A stretch of DNA of 64,000 bases from CALIZF01 sp046292445 (lineage in GTDB: Bacteria; Pseudomonadota; Alphaproteobacteria; Rhodobacterales; Rhodobacteraceae), in the NCBI GenBank assembly GCA_046292445.1, contig JBKBQT010000008.1, positions 1 through 64,000 on the forward strand. The letters are read 5' to 3'. The translations under genes were made by a program, and so were the position numbers. Below the pieces are notes generated by a model. It saw only the letters and a list, made by a program, of their open reading frames with translations, did no database searches and was not told the origin of the DNA. Below are positions 1 through 7,417 of the stretch, in pieces (position 1 is the first letter of the stretch; each line of letters opens with the position of its first letter).

Positions 1-46
1 GGCTCGCATAGCGGTCTGAAAGATCAAAGAAACCCATCTGCGCCAT
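1..46 (-). pseudogene. IS5-family transposase, N-terminal start only (runs off window)
   Basis: The minus strand from 46 to the window edge encodes 15 residues beginning MAQMGFFDLSDRY. I recognise this as the usual N-terminus of a large group of alphaproteobacterial IS5-family transposases. A GAGGTG ribosome-binding site lies just upstream of the ATG. Only the start is inside the window, so it is unknown whether the gene is intact. It marks an insertion sequence at the left edge of the prophage patchwork. Family assignment rests on memory of this short motif. Confidence 0.55.
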
Positions 47-275
47 CACTACACCTCAGCAGCCGAATGCCCCCTGCCTTCTATCCCAGCGGCCCGGTCA
101 AAGCAATTTTTCGAGGCGCCCGTAAGTCGAGCCTGTTCTCATTTGGGTGCCATCATTCGGCGGCGTGAGCAATGGGCGTCGCCGCGGAGCCATCAGCCAG
201 CTCAAGCGGCGGCGCCCATTGCGTCTTGTCGAAGGGGCGCGCGGGGGTATGCGCTGCGACGGCTGTTCGAGCGGA

Positions 276-587
276 TCAGGGTTGCCAATCGCTCCGGCGG
301 CCGTGGCGGACATGCAGAACCCGCACAGACCCGTCGATGACGGCATAGTAGATCCGCCAGCGCGTCGCCTTTCCATAAAGCACGCGGCGGACGGCCAAAT
401 CGAATTCACGCGACTCCGCGGCAATCGCATGAGCTTCCGGCATCGTGCCGAGGGCAAGGATGGTGTCCCGGATGCCCGCCAGCCATTCGTCCGCCGCCCT
501 CGGGTTGCGATCCCGCAGGTAGGTCCATGACGCTGTCAGATCATCCGCCGCGTTTGGCGTGATGATCACCGGGAGAGGGGAAGTCAT
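276..587 (-). CDS. RelE/ParE-family type II toxin
   Basis: This 103-residue protein has the length and layout of ParE/RelE toxins: an N-terminal region with Ala-Asp-Asp-Leu, a central helical part, and a C-terminal beta segment WRIYYAVIDGSVRVLHVRHGRR that matches the family's conserved end. Such toxins are mRNA interferases or gyrase poisons, and the sequence alone does not say which. Its ATG overlaps the stop of the upstream antitoxin by four bases (ATGA), so the two are translationally coupled in the usual antitoxin-toxin order. It sits in the prophage patchwork, where addiction modules are common. Confidence 0.85.
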   Translation of the reverse strand: MTSPLPVIITPNAADDLTASWTYLRDRNPRAADEWLAGIRDTILALGTMPEAHAIAAESREFDLAVRRVLYGKATRWRIYYAVIDGSVRVLHVRHGRRSDWQP

Positions 588-859
588 TTCTTCTGGGCTA
601 GGCCGTCGAAGAATGTGCCGGCGTCGGTACCTTCACCGGCATGGACCTGCGTCAGACCCTTGCGGATCCCCGCGACGGTCTCGGCATAGTCGAGCTGGTC
701 CTGCATCTCCTGCCACGCGGCGGCATCCATCACGACGACGGAAGGCTTGCCGTTCACGGTCAGGATCTGCGGCCGACCGGTTTCCTTGATCTGCGCGATC
801 AGGCGCGCCGAATCCCGCTTGAACTCGGTCAGCGGGCTGATGTCCTTGGTGATGTTCAT
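584..859 (-). CDS. Phd/YefM-family type II antitoxin
   Basis: This 91-residue protein starts MNITKDISPLTEFKRDS and contains the Phd/YefM signature around GRPQILTVNGKPSVVVMDA, the DNA-binding and dimerisation part of the family. The C-terminal residues would wrap the toxin. I chose the ATG at 859, not an in-frame start seven codons upstream, because the family begins at MNITKDI. It precedes the toxin gene with a 4-bp overlap. As a rule, such antitoxins repress their own promoter, here expected in the roughly 75 bp upstream (860-934). Confidence 0.85.
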   Translation of the reverse strand: MNITKDISPLTEFKRDSARLIAQIKETGRPQILTVNGKPSVVVMDAAAWQEMQDQLDYAETVAGIRKGLTQVHAGEGTDAGTFFDGLAQKK

Positions 860-934
860 GGCTGGCCTCCCGGCGCGCATCGAATTAGGTGTAGATTTAG
901 CACCTTTTCCGATGCGCGTCGAGGGTTGCGGAGC

Positions 935-1171
935 CTACTTCAGGGCGTAGACCCGCCCGCGTCCTTCGACTTTCTCGGAGGTCACCTCGAGCCCGAGCTT
1001 CTTCTTCAGGGCCCCGGCCATGGCCCTCCGAACCGTGTGAGCTGCCCATTCGAGCGCGGTGGCAATCTCCTAGATGGTGGCGCCGCCCGGCGCGCGCAAC
1101 ATTTCGATCAGGGCTTTCTGCTTGGTGCCTTGTGGCCCTGCGCCGTCCGCGCGCGGCGCCGTCATAGCCGC
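935..1171 (-). pseudogene. DUF3489 protein fragment with in-frame amber
   Basis: Read on the minus strand, this piece encodes TKQKALIEMLRAPGGATI, then TAG (1070-1072), then EIATALEWAAHTVRRAMAGA and the ending KLGLEVTSEKVEGRGRVY. That is the DUF3489 domain, a small winged-helix-like domain of phages and mobile elements. The stop stands where related proteins usually have Gln or Ala, so CAG to TAG is the likely change. The upstream end is fused near 1165-1171 to a truncated tail-tube gene in a different frame. Both the premature stop and the fusion make this a decaying fragment. Confidence 0.75.
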
Positions 1172-1571
1172 GCGTCAGGGTCTCGAAGGCCTGACGCGCC
1201 ATCACGCGGCGCGCGGCCATGCCAGTCTCGATCGACATGCTCGGCAACGTCCACGACCCCGACTGGAACTCGTGGGTGTAGGGCGCTTCCACGCCCGTGG
1301 TCGTTGGCGCTCCGAAGGCCGCCTTCAGCCAGAACCCAAAGGCCTCGGCGTCGAGCGGCACCACGACATCGCCATCGGCCGTCACCGCGTCCTTGACCGG
1401 CGCCAGCGGATCCCGGCCGTAGCCCAGCAGCTCCGAGTTCAGCAGCGGCTGCTCGGCGCCGAGCGAGGTGCTGGCGAAGGGCATGCGGGTGAAGCCGCTC
1501 ACGGGCGGCGTTCCATAGGTCGTCTCGAACGCAAGCGCCATCAGCGCCCGCGCCCCCTGGGCTCGTGCCAT
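1165..1571 (-). pseudogene. Phage tail tube protein, C-terminally truncated
   Basis: The ATG at 1571 follows a GAGGAGAACACC ribosome-binding site and starts MARAQGARALMALAFETTYG. About 135 residues resemble the N-terminal half of phage tail tube proteins, including the typical GTPPVSGFTRMPF and a later segment SGSWTLPSMSIETGMA. After FETLTRGYD the family sequence stops and the frame runs into unrelated DNA that, in another frame, is the DUF3489 remnant. In related phages this gene directly follows the tail-terminator gene; here an IS110-type element separates them (next terminator at 2965-3414). Confidence 0.7.
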
Positions 1572-1690
1572 GGTGTTCTCCTCGGTTGTCGGGGTCAGGC
1601 CAGATGGGGTGGTTGCCGCCCTGACCTCACGGCATCGCAATGTGCCAAAGTGGTGGTGTTCACAGCCACTGAGTAGAAAGGACGGCAACC

Positions 1691-2722
1691 ATGGCGAAAG
1701 ATACGATGATTGGGGTGGATCTGGCAAAGAACTCTTTTCAGGTCCACGGCGCGACGATGAACGGTCAAGTGAAGTTCCTCCGCAAACTGTCGCGCGCGCA
1801 GTTTCTTTCCTTCATGGCCGCGCAGCCCCCGGCCATCGTGGTGATGGAGGCCTGTCCCGGTGCCCATCACTGGGCCCGCGAGCTCTTGGCGCTCGGCCAT
1901 GAAACCAAGCTGATCGCGCCGATCTACGTCAAACCCTTCGTGACGCGTCAGAAGAATGACGTGGCCGACGCCGAAGCCATCGTGGAGGCGGCACAGCGAC
2001 CAGGCATGCGCTTTGTCGAACCGAAGGGGCCTGAACAACAGGCCCGGGCGCTTCTGTTCCGCACGAGGGAGCAATTGGTCCATCAGCGCACCGAACTGGT
2101 CAATGCCCTGCGGTCTTACCTCTACGAATTCGGCTATGCCCTTCCGATCGGAATCGCGATTCTGCGGCGTATCGGGGCGATCATTGAGGATGCGGCGACC
2201 GATCTTCCCGAGATGGTCCGCGAAATCTGCCGTGACCTGCGCCAGCAGATCGCCGAGAATACGGTGCGGATCGATGCGCTGATGAAGCGGATCAAGTCCA
2301 TGGCAGAAGACACCGAGACGGCACGTCGTCTCCAGACCATGCCCGGTGTCGGCCCCGTTACCAGCCTGGCCGTTGAAGCCTTCGCGCCACCGCTTGAGAC
2401 CTTCCGCTGCGGGCGCGACTTTGCCGCCTGGCTCGGGCTGGTCCCTCGCCAGAACTCCACGGGGGGTAAGCAGCGCCTCGGGCGTGTGACCAAGGCTGGT
2501 CAGGCCGACATCCGGCGCCTGCTCATCGTCGGTGCGATGTCCCGCCTGACATGGCTCGGTCGAAAGTCGATCCGGGAAGGGTCTTGGTTGGCACGCATGC
2601 TTGAACGCAAGCCAAAGATGCTGGTGGCCATCGCGCTTGCCAACAAAATGGCCCGCGCGATCTGGGCCATGCTGACGCGCAATGAAGATTACAGGGATCC
2701 GCTGCCGGTCGCTGCCACCTGA
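1691..2722 (+). CDS. IS110-family transposase (DEDD)
   Basis: This 343-residue protein has the complete IS110 architecture. The N-terminal RuvC-like DEDD domain shows D10 (GVDLAK), E53 (VVMEA), D90 and D93 (NDVADAEAI). The C-terminal Tnp_20 domain shows MPGVGPVTSLA around 217 and the PRQNSTGGKQ segment, in which S256 is the likely catalytic serine. The AKNSFQVHG start is typical of the IS1111 subgroup. These enzymes recombine donor and target DNA guided by a bridge RNA. The length is normal and no stops or frameshifts are visible, so the enzyme may be functional. Confidence 0.9.
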   Translation: MAKDTMIGVDLAKNSFQVHGATMNGQVKFLRKLSRAQFLSFMAAQPPAIVVMEACPGAHHWARELLALGHETKLIAPIYVKPFVTRQKNDVADAEAIVEAAQRPGMRFVEPKGPEQQARALLFRTREQLVHQRTELVNALRSYLYEFGYALPIGIAILRRIGAIIEDAATDLPEMVREICRDLRQQIAENTVRIDALMKRIKSMAEDTETARRLQTMPGVGPVTSLAVEAFAPPLETFRCGRDFAAWLGLVPRQNSTGGKQRLGRVTKAGQADIRRLLIVGAMSRLTWLGRKSIREGSWLARMLERKPKMLVAIALANKMARAIWAMLTRNEDYRDPLPVAAT

Positions 2723-2739
2723 ATTCACCAGGCGAACAG

Positions 2740-2955
2740 CGAAACGGTATCGGTGTCAGGGAGGTGCGAGAAGGCGACGACCAGAATGGGCAAAATGATC
2801 GATGGGATCTGGGCGGGGAAAACCAGCGATCCGCTGAGAACATCTTGAGTTCTTAGGCCAGATTTGGACCCTGTCCGCTGATCACCATACCGGCCCGCGG
2901 CAGACTGAAAAGCCGCAGCGATGAGGCCTGACAGAAGACCGCGCTCGATCACCTG
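2740..2955 (+). ncRNA. Candidate IS110 bridge RNA region
   Basis: The roughly 215 bp after the transposase stop have no credible gene and lie inside the element's right end. In IS1111-type elements this is where the structured bridge RNA that pairs with donor and target DNA is encoded. I infer it here from position and length only; I did not fold it or identify the two guide loops. Confidence 0.35.
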
Positions 2956-2964
2956 CCCAGCTGT

Positions 2965-3414
2965 TCAAAATCCTCCTTGCATCTCGGGCGGCAACCACAG
3001 AAGTGGGTCGGCCGTGGAATAGTGCAGCACCACCGGGATCACGGCGGCCTTCAGGCTCGCCGCGCCCTCGATCGGCAGATCGACGGGCCGTGGCGCTTCC
3101 GCCTCGACCCAGTCACAGAGCCCGCCCAGCGTGCGGTCGGCGGCGAGTGCAGTGCCGATGCTGGCGGTCAGCGCGTCGAAGGCGGCGTCACGGTCGGCAC
3201 CCTGAACGACCGCCTCGATCTCGGCGCGGTGCTGGTAGTGGTAGCGCAGCGGCGACAGTGTCACTTCGGGCTCCCCCGGCTCGCCGTTGCGCAGGATCAG
3301 CAGGCCACCGACTGGCACGCGCTCGGGCAGCACGTCACCCCGCAGCGCGGTGGCGGGCAGCGCCGAGAGCCGCGCGTGCAGCGCGGCGAGGATGGTTTCG
3401 CGAGGGGTGGGCAT
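2965..3414 (-). CDS. Phage tail terminator/completion-like protein
   Basis: The 149-residue protein MPTPRETILAALHARLSA... with the central RYHYQHRAEIEAVVQGADR and end VIPVVLHYSTADPL matches a phage tail-completion (minor tail, terminator-like) family that is often mis-labelled acyl-CoA transferase in Paracoccus genomes. It would cap the tail tube during assembly. It lies on the minus strand between the DUF6441 fragment and the tail tube fragment, the expected order for a siphophage morphogenesis cluster. The last residues after STADPL may have been replaced by sequence of the neighbouring IS110 element. The gene is otherwise complete. Confidence 0.65.
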   Translation of the reverse strand: MPTPRETILAALHARLSALPATALRGDVLPERVPVGGLLILRNGEPGEPEVTLSPLRYHYQHRAEIEAVVQGADRDAAFDALTASIGTALAADRTLGGLCDWVEAEAPRPVDLPIEGAASLKAAVIPVVLHYSTADPLLWLPPEMQGGF

Positions 3415-3489
3415 GTACGTATGCTCTGAGAGTCGTTATTGCAAAATTAGTGCTTCAAGGCTATATAGCCTCCAAGACATGAGGACCGG

Positions 3490-3843
3490 ATGCCGTGGAC
3501 CGTTTCGTTCGCAGAGGAGTTCGAGCCGGAGTTCGACGAACTCCCGCATGAGGTGCAGGACGCGATCCTGGCACGCGCGCTCCTGCTGGAACGCGAGGGT
3601 CCATCGCTCGGTCGACCGCATGCCGACACCCTGACCGGATCGAAGCATGCGAACATGAAGGAATTGCGCTGCAACGCCGCCGACGGCGTATGGCGCATCG
3701 CCTTCGCATTCGATCCCGACCGACAGGCGATCCTGCTCGTCGGCGGGGACAAGTCTGGCGTGAGCGAGAAGCGCTTCTACAAGCAGCTGATCGCGCGGGC
3801 CGACGAGCGGTTCGACCGCCATCTGGCCAAACGGAAAGGATGA
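3490..3843 (+). CDS. RelE/HigB-type toxin (Gp49-like)
   Basis: This 117-residue protein (MPWTVSFAEEFEPEFDELPH...) shows the phage Gp49/HigB toxin pattern: an N-terminal helix-rich half, the central LTGSKHANMKELRC segment, and WRIAFAFDPDRQAILLVGGDK with a C-terminal FYKQLIARADERF. HigB-type toxins cleave mRNA on the ribosome. It precedes its antitoxin, the inverted gene order typical of higBA-like modules, and its TGA overlaps an upstream in-frame ATG of that gene. The module is on the plus strand between minus-strand phage tail genes, so it is either phage cargo or a later insertion. Confidence 0.85.
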   Translation: MPWTVSFAEEFEPEFDELPHEVQDAILARALLLEREGPSLGRPHADTLTGSKHANMKELRCNAADGVWRIAFAFDPDRQAILLVGGDKSGVSEKRFYKQLIARADERFDRHLAKRKG

Positions 3844-3848
3844 GAACC

Positions 3849-4223
3849 ATGGCACGGACCCTGAAGGACAAGCTGGCCACGCTCGATGCGGCCCGTCGCG
3901 CGGGCATCGAGGCCGAGGCCGACCGGCTCCACACCGAATACCTGACGCTGCAGGAACTGCGCAAAGCCAAGGATCTGACGCAGGTCCAGCTGGCCGAAGC
4001 CCTCGGCATCCAGCAGGCGACGGTGGCGAAATACGAGCGCCAGAGCGATCTGCTCCTGTCGACCCTGTCGAGCTACGTGCGTGCGATGGGTGGCTCGCTC
4101 AAGCTGATGGTCGAGTTTCCCGGCAAGGCCCCGGTCGCGCTCGAGGGGCTGGGCGAGACCGAGGAGCCGCGCCGCCGACGTCGCGCCGCGCGCGACGATG
4201 GGCGCGCCGCTGCGCGCGCTTGA
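3849..4223 (+). CDS. XRE-family antitoxin of the HigBA-like module
   Basis: This 124-residue protein has a helix-turn-helix at about residues 38-70 (LRKAKDLTQVQLAEALGIQQ then ATVAKYERQSD). The following SLSSYVRAMGGSLKLMVEFP is the typical end of antitoxins paired with Gp49-like toxins. I chose the ATG at 3849 over the one at 3840 because the GGAAAGG site sits well spaced before 3849 and abuts 3840. It should neutralise the toxin and repress the operon. The tail is very rich in Arg and Ala (RRRRRAARDDGRAAARA). Confidence 0.85.
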   Translation: MARTLKDKLATLDAARRAGIEAEADRLHTEYLTLQELRKAKDLTQVQLAEALGIQQATVAKYERQSDLLLSTLSSYVRAMGGSLKLMVEFPGKAPVALEGLGETEEPRRRRRAARDDGRAAARA

Positions 4224-4770
4224 TCATCCCTTTCGCCTCTTCACCCAGTTCGCCACGATCAGCCCCGGCACACTGGCCAGAGCCCGGTCTGCATCCCGCG
4301 CCAGATCCAGCCGCTTCGGCAGCTTGACCTGCGGCACCAGCAGGAAGATGGGCGCGGTGACCTTGCCGCGCCCAGTCTTGGAGCGCGATACGACCGCCTG
4401 ACCCTTCGTGTTCAGTCGTCCATCCGCCACCAGCAGACTAGGGCCGGTGCGGCGATAGACGAAGCGCAGCCGGAGGCCGCGTCGCCGTTCCCATTCACCG
4501 GGCGTGATCCGGCCGCCGCGCAGGGACTTGCCCGCCGCAGGCAGCGGGATCGCCAGCCAGAAGCCGTTTTTCGAGCGGATCAGCGGGCCGGTGTCGTGCG
4601 CGCCGACGATGACCGGCGCCTTCGAACAGACGAGCGAGGCGGCGTCGAGGCTCTCGCCCGACCTCGGGAAGTTCTGGCTCCGGATCGAGTTGGCGAGCCG
4701 AGGCCCGAGCCCCGCGCCGGTGATCTGCAACCGCCAGGCCGACTTCAGCCCGGTCCCGGCCTCGCGCCTG
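4224..4770 (-). pseudogene. DUF6441 phage protein, C-terminal piece
   Basis: The minus-strand frame from about REAGTGLKSAWRLQITGAGL to the stop at 4224 matches the C-terminal three quarters of DUF6441, a conserved phage morphogenesis protein. Diagnostic segments are LANSIRSQ, GFWLAIPLPAAGKS, RITPGEWERR, LRLRFVYRR and IFLLVPQVKLPKRLDL. There is no start in the family frame: upstream of about 4770 the DNA changes to the leader of the DUF5681 gene on the opposite strand. The missing N-terminal residues appear to be those at 9339-9418 on the plus strand, which end GERAVTAA exactly where this piece resumes. Confidence 0.75.
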
Positions 4771-4794
4771 TCCGACAACGGAAGGGATGGAGCC

Positions 4795-5235
4795 ATGACA
4801 GACCGAAACAACGGAAAGGCAACGGCGGGGCGCGACGGGGCGGGCCGCTTCATGACCGGCAACCCCGGACGCCCGCACGGGGCGCGCCACAAGGCAACGC
4901 GGGCGGCGCTGGCGCTGCTGGACGGTGAGGCCGAAGCCCTGACCCGGCAGGCCGTCACAATGGCCCTGGGCGGCGACGTGACCGCGCTGCGGCTGTGCCT
5001 TGAGCGTATCGCCCCGCCCCGCAAGGATTCCCCGGTCACCGTCGCGCTTCCGCCCATGCACTCGGCCGCCGATGCCGCGAAGGCGGCGGGCGCGTTGCTG
5101 GATGCCGTGGCGGCGGGCGAGCTGACCCCGACCGAAGGGGCGCATGTCATGGCGCTGGTGGAAGCCTACCGGCGCACGCTCGAAACATCGGAGCTAGAGG
5201 CCCGCATCGCGGCACTGGAAGAGAGCCGGTCATGA
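4795..5235 (+). CDS. DUF5681 phage protein
   Basis: The 146-residue protein has the DUF5681 signature near its start (GRFMTGNPGRPHGARHKAT), followed by helices containing LRLCLERIAPPRKDSPV and a C-terminal helical region ending ELEARIAALEESRS. Genes of this family often sit just upstream of large terminase genes in alphaproteobacterial prophages and may act in packaging; that role is an inference. The ATG follows GAAGGGATGGAGCC. It overlaps the next gene by four bases, so three small genes form a coupled set. It appears intact. Confidence 0.75.
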   Translation: MTDRNNGKATAGRDGAGRFMTGNPGRPHGARHKATRAALALLDGEAEALTRQAVTMALGGDVTALRLCLERIAPPRKDSPVTVALPPMHSAADAAKAAGALLDAVAAGELTPTEGAHVMALVEAYRRTLETSELEARIAALEESRS

Positions 5236-5435
5236 CACTTGAGCGGCGGCTGGCAAAGTTGGAAGCGCGACGCGGCGGGCAAGGCGGCGAGGCAATCGTG
5301 GTGCAGCTTCCCGACAATCTGGCCGCGCGCGTCGCGGCGGCGCAGGCGACGGGCGGCTGGCACGCTTTATCCGACGCCGATCTGCGCGCCGTCATGGATG
5401 CGCGCATCGCGGCGCTGGAAGGGGGCCGGGCATGA
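5232..5435 (+). CDS. Small phage coiled-coil-like protein
   Basis: This 67-residue protein begins MTLERRLAKLEARRGGQG and ends AVMDARIAALEGGRA. Both ends have heptad-like leucine spacing, suggesting a small helical protein. It lies between DUF5681 and another small gene with a near-identical start, MTLQKRLDRLEAARG, so the two may be paralogues from a local duplication. Four-base overlaps (ATGA) join it to both neighbours. I do not recognise a function; packaging or accessory phage roles are possible from context. Confidence 0.6.
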   Translation: MTLERRLAKLEARRGGQGGEAIVVQLPDNLAARVAAAQATGGWHALSDADLRAVMDARIAALEGGRA

Positions 5436-5602
5436 CCTTGCAAAAGCGGCTCGACCGACTGGAAGCGGCGCGGGGGCAGGCCCGCCCGAGTTCCCCCATA
5501 CGCACCAGCCCGAGCGCGCGCAGCCGTGCTTCCGCCTGCCACGCCCGCCTTGCGCCCCAGCCCAGCGTCGCCGCCATCGCGCCATCGGTCGCAGGTCCGT
5601 GA
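5432..5602 (+). pseudogene. Small phage gene, N-terminal piece with foreign tail
   Basis: The ATG at 5432 overlaps the previous stop and encodes MTLQKRLDRLEAARGQ (to 5479), a good match to the start of the preceding small protein. After the CAG codon at 5477-5479 the frame enters low-complexity Pro/Ser/Arg/Ala sequence and stops at 5602. That sequence is the reverse complement of a different, minus-strand gene. The natural continuation appears to be the 48 codons at 9422-9565, which are preceded by the same CAG. I therefore read this as the front part of a gene split by rearrangement. Confidence 0.55.
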
Positions 5603-5775
5603 AGGCGCAGCCGGTCGAGATACGCGCCCGCGTCCGGGTCCAGCCCATCGGCCCGAGCCGGGGGCGCGGGGTCCGATTTCGAGCGCGGGGGCGTTGCGAC
5701 ACTTGCGACACTTGCGACACTGGAAGCGGGTTTCTGGGCTTTGCCCCGCGATTTCCGCAAGCATGGCGCGTGCAT
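5490..5775 (-). pseudogene. Winged-helix-like phage/plasmid replication protein, truncated
   Basis: The minus-strand ATG at 5775 overlaps the TAA of the DUF3987 gene (TAATG), so the two were an operon. The protein has a Pro/Ser/Ala-rich N-terminus with three SVA repeats. A helical domain follows, DAGAYLDRLRLHGPATDGAM then GWGARRAWQAEARLRALGLV, with the look of a winged helix of plasmid or phage replication genes. Family-like sequence ends near VRMGELG (about 5490), where the DNA becomes the antisense of the small plus-strand gene. It therefore lacks its natural C-terminus. Function is not recognised. Confidence 0.5.
5694..5720 (+). repeat. Three 9-bp tandem repeats
   Basis: TTGCGACAC is repeated three times without a gap. 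In the minus-strand gene it encodes SVASVASVA, so it keeps the frame and is probably a slippage-derived coding repeat. Confidence 0.85.
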
Positions 5776-7280
5776 TAAACCACATCGCCCGTCCCCTTCA
5801 CGATTGCCCAGGCTTCCGCCCGCGCCGCCCCGCGCACCACGGTTCCCGCGTCCATCAGCACAAGCCAGCCATGCTTTTCAAGGATACCAAGCGCCGCCCG
5901 CGCCTTCGGGCTTTCGCGCAGCGGGTTCGGCCCCAGCCGCACCACATCGCGCACCAGCACTTCCGCTTCCGGCCAGCTTTCCAGCAGCCACCGCCGCAAG
6001 GCTTCGGCCCGGTCGATTTCAGCCGATACAGTCTAAGCGCTTGCCAGCCGTGAAGCTTCGGAAAGGTAGAATTGCGCAAGGTCGATTCCGTCGACCATGT
6101 CGCCCGGCTGCACTTGCAGGGCGTCAAGGTTGCGCCACAGGGTCAGCACGCCAGCGATGCGCGCAGCCTGTTCCGCCGCCTTTGAAGCCGTGCCCGTGAT
6201 ATGGGCCAGATCCGCGCCGGGGGCTTGTGTTGCTTCGATAGCGTCGGAAAAGGCCACAAGCAGCGCGCGGGCTTCCGGGGTCAGTTGCAGCGTTCGCGGT
6301 TCCAGTTCGCGGGTTTCCGGGTCCATTGGCAGGGGCGTGTCGAGAATGTCGCCCAGCCGTGCCGCGAAACTTGCCAGCGCCATTTCATCGCGCCGGGCGT
6401 TCGCTTGCATCCGGGTTCCGATTGCGCTGGGCGGTTCGCACATCAGGAAGCGGGCCAGAAAGCCCGTGTCAGCCGCCAGCGGGTCAGCCATGAAGGCCCG
6501 CGCCACGGTCGGTTGCACCATGAGATGCACCGCCAGCCGCCGCCCGTGTAGCGTCGCGTGCCCATCGCCCGAGCGCGTGCGCCGGATGGGGTTGCCTTGC
6601 CAGAGGTCATTGAAGGCGGCCAGCGTCTTTTGCCGGTTGTCCGAGTTCATGGCGTGCCCGCCCAGGAATTGCCCGCCTTCATCCGAGAAAAGCCCAAGGC
6701 TGGGTTGCCCCTGCGCGAAAAGCTTTGTCAGCCCTTCAAATGTCGGTTCGGTTACGGTCCGGTCAGCCGATGGGGGCGCAGCCGGTTCCGGCCCGAGCGC
6801 CTTAAGGTCGGCTTGTGCCACCGTGCGCTTTTCCCCTTTGCCGGTTTTCGCTTCGGAAAGTATCTTGTCGCGCGCACCCTTCCAGAGCGCGTGCGCATTG
6901 CGCCAGCTTTCCATGTCTTCGCGCTGGGCTTTTGCCTGTTCCCGTTCATGGGCGCGCAGCGCAACCATAAGGGGCGCGTCGCAAGCGCTTTTCCGTTCGC
7001 CGCTTCGCGCTATGGTCAGGGCGTAAAGCGACACGGGGCGCGTGCCGCCCAGCGTTTCCACATCAGCGAAGCCTTGCACCGCCAGCGATGCCACCGCCAG
7101 CGCCGATTGTGCCGGGATTGCCACCGGGGCTTGCGTGCTGCCCTGCACCGCTTCCACCGCCGCGCGCAGCGGCCCGAGCGCTTGCACCGGATAGGCTGCA
7201 CCGGGGGCGATTTCGCGCACCAGCGGTTGCGGCCCTTCGGGCTGATACGGGGTTTCCTTGAAACGGGGTTCCGCGTTCAT
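5775..7280 (-). pseudogene. DUF3987 phage/plasmid protein, interrupted by amber codon
   Basis: The ATG at 7280 opens a frame of 501 codons that is broken once, by TAG at 6033-6035 (codon 416). It then continues in the same frame with VSAEIDRAEALRRWLLESWP to the TAA at 5775. Up to the amber it matches DUF3987, a large P-loop-type protein of prophages and plasmids found beside primases. Diagnostic parts are IARSGERKSACDAPLMVALR, GLFSDEGGQFLGGHAMN, TLHGRRLAVHLMVQPTVARA and TGFLARFLMCEPPS. GAG to TAG is the simplest change. The product would be 415 residues without suppression, missing its C-terminal domain. Confidence 0.75.
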
Positions 7281-7417
7281 GCAGCCACCGCCTTTCCGGT
7301 CAGAATGTCGTTGAAGTCGGCCCCGTCGCCGGGGTCGAGGATGAGCCCGCCCTTGTGATAGACGGTACCGGGCACGCGGATCGGCTGGTGGGCCGAGCGG
7401 AAATGCGTGTCGCCGCC
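7277..7417 (-). pseudogene. Primase/replication protein remnant, C-terminal end
   Basis: Minus-strand codons before the TGA at 7277 read GGDTHFRSAHQPIRVPGTVY then HKGGLILDPGDGADFNDILT. The first part resembles the RVPGT segment of RepB-type primases and the second the C-terminal DPGDGADFND of Toprim-type primases. The fragment may itself be a fusion. It overlaps the DUF3987 start by four bases, the normal arrangement of primase and DUF3987 genes. Beyond about 7417 the DNA is a ParB-like gene on the other strand, so the rest of the primase is missing. Confidence 0.5.

Larger units (their letters stand above)
1590..2962 (+). mobile_element. IS110-family (IS1111-like) insertion sequence
   Basis: The element lies between two phage tail genes that are normally adjacent, so its ends must fall between about 1580-1690 and 2723-2965. 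It has a short left leader (about 100 bp), one transposase gene and about 240 bp of non-coding DNA on the right. The long right flank fits the IS1111 subgroup, whose guide (bridge) RNA is encoded downstream of the transposase. The motif GGCCAGAT occurs near both ends (around 1600 and 2850). I could not fix the exact termini, because IS110 elements lack clear inverted repeats and target duplications. Confidence 0.7.

Noticed and set aside
5694..5720. Three 9-bp direct repeats as possible replication iterons
   Set aside because: The array is short, in frame, and encodes SVASVASVA in a truncated gene; no origin features surround it.
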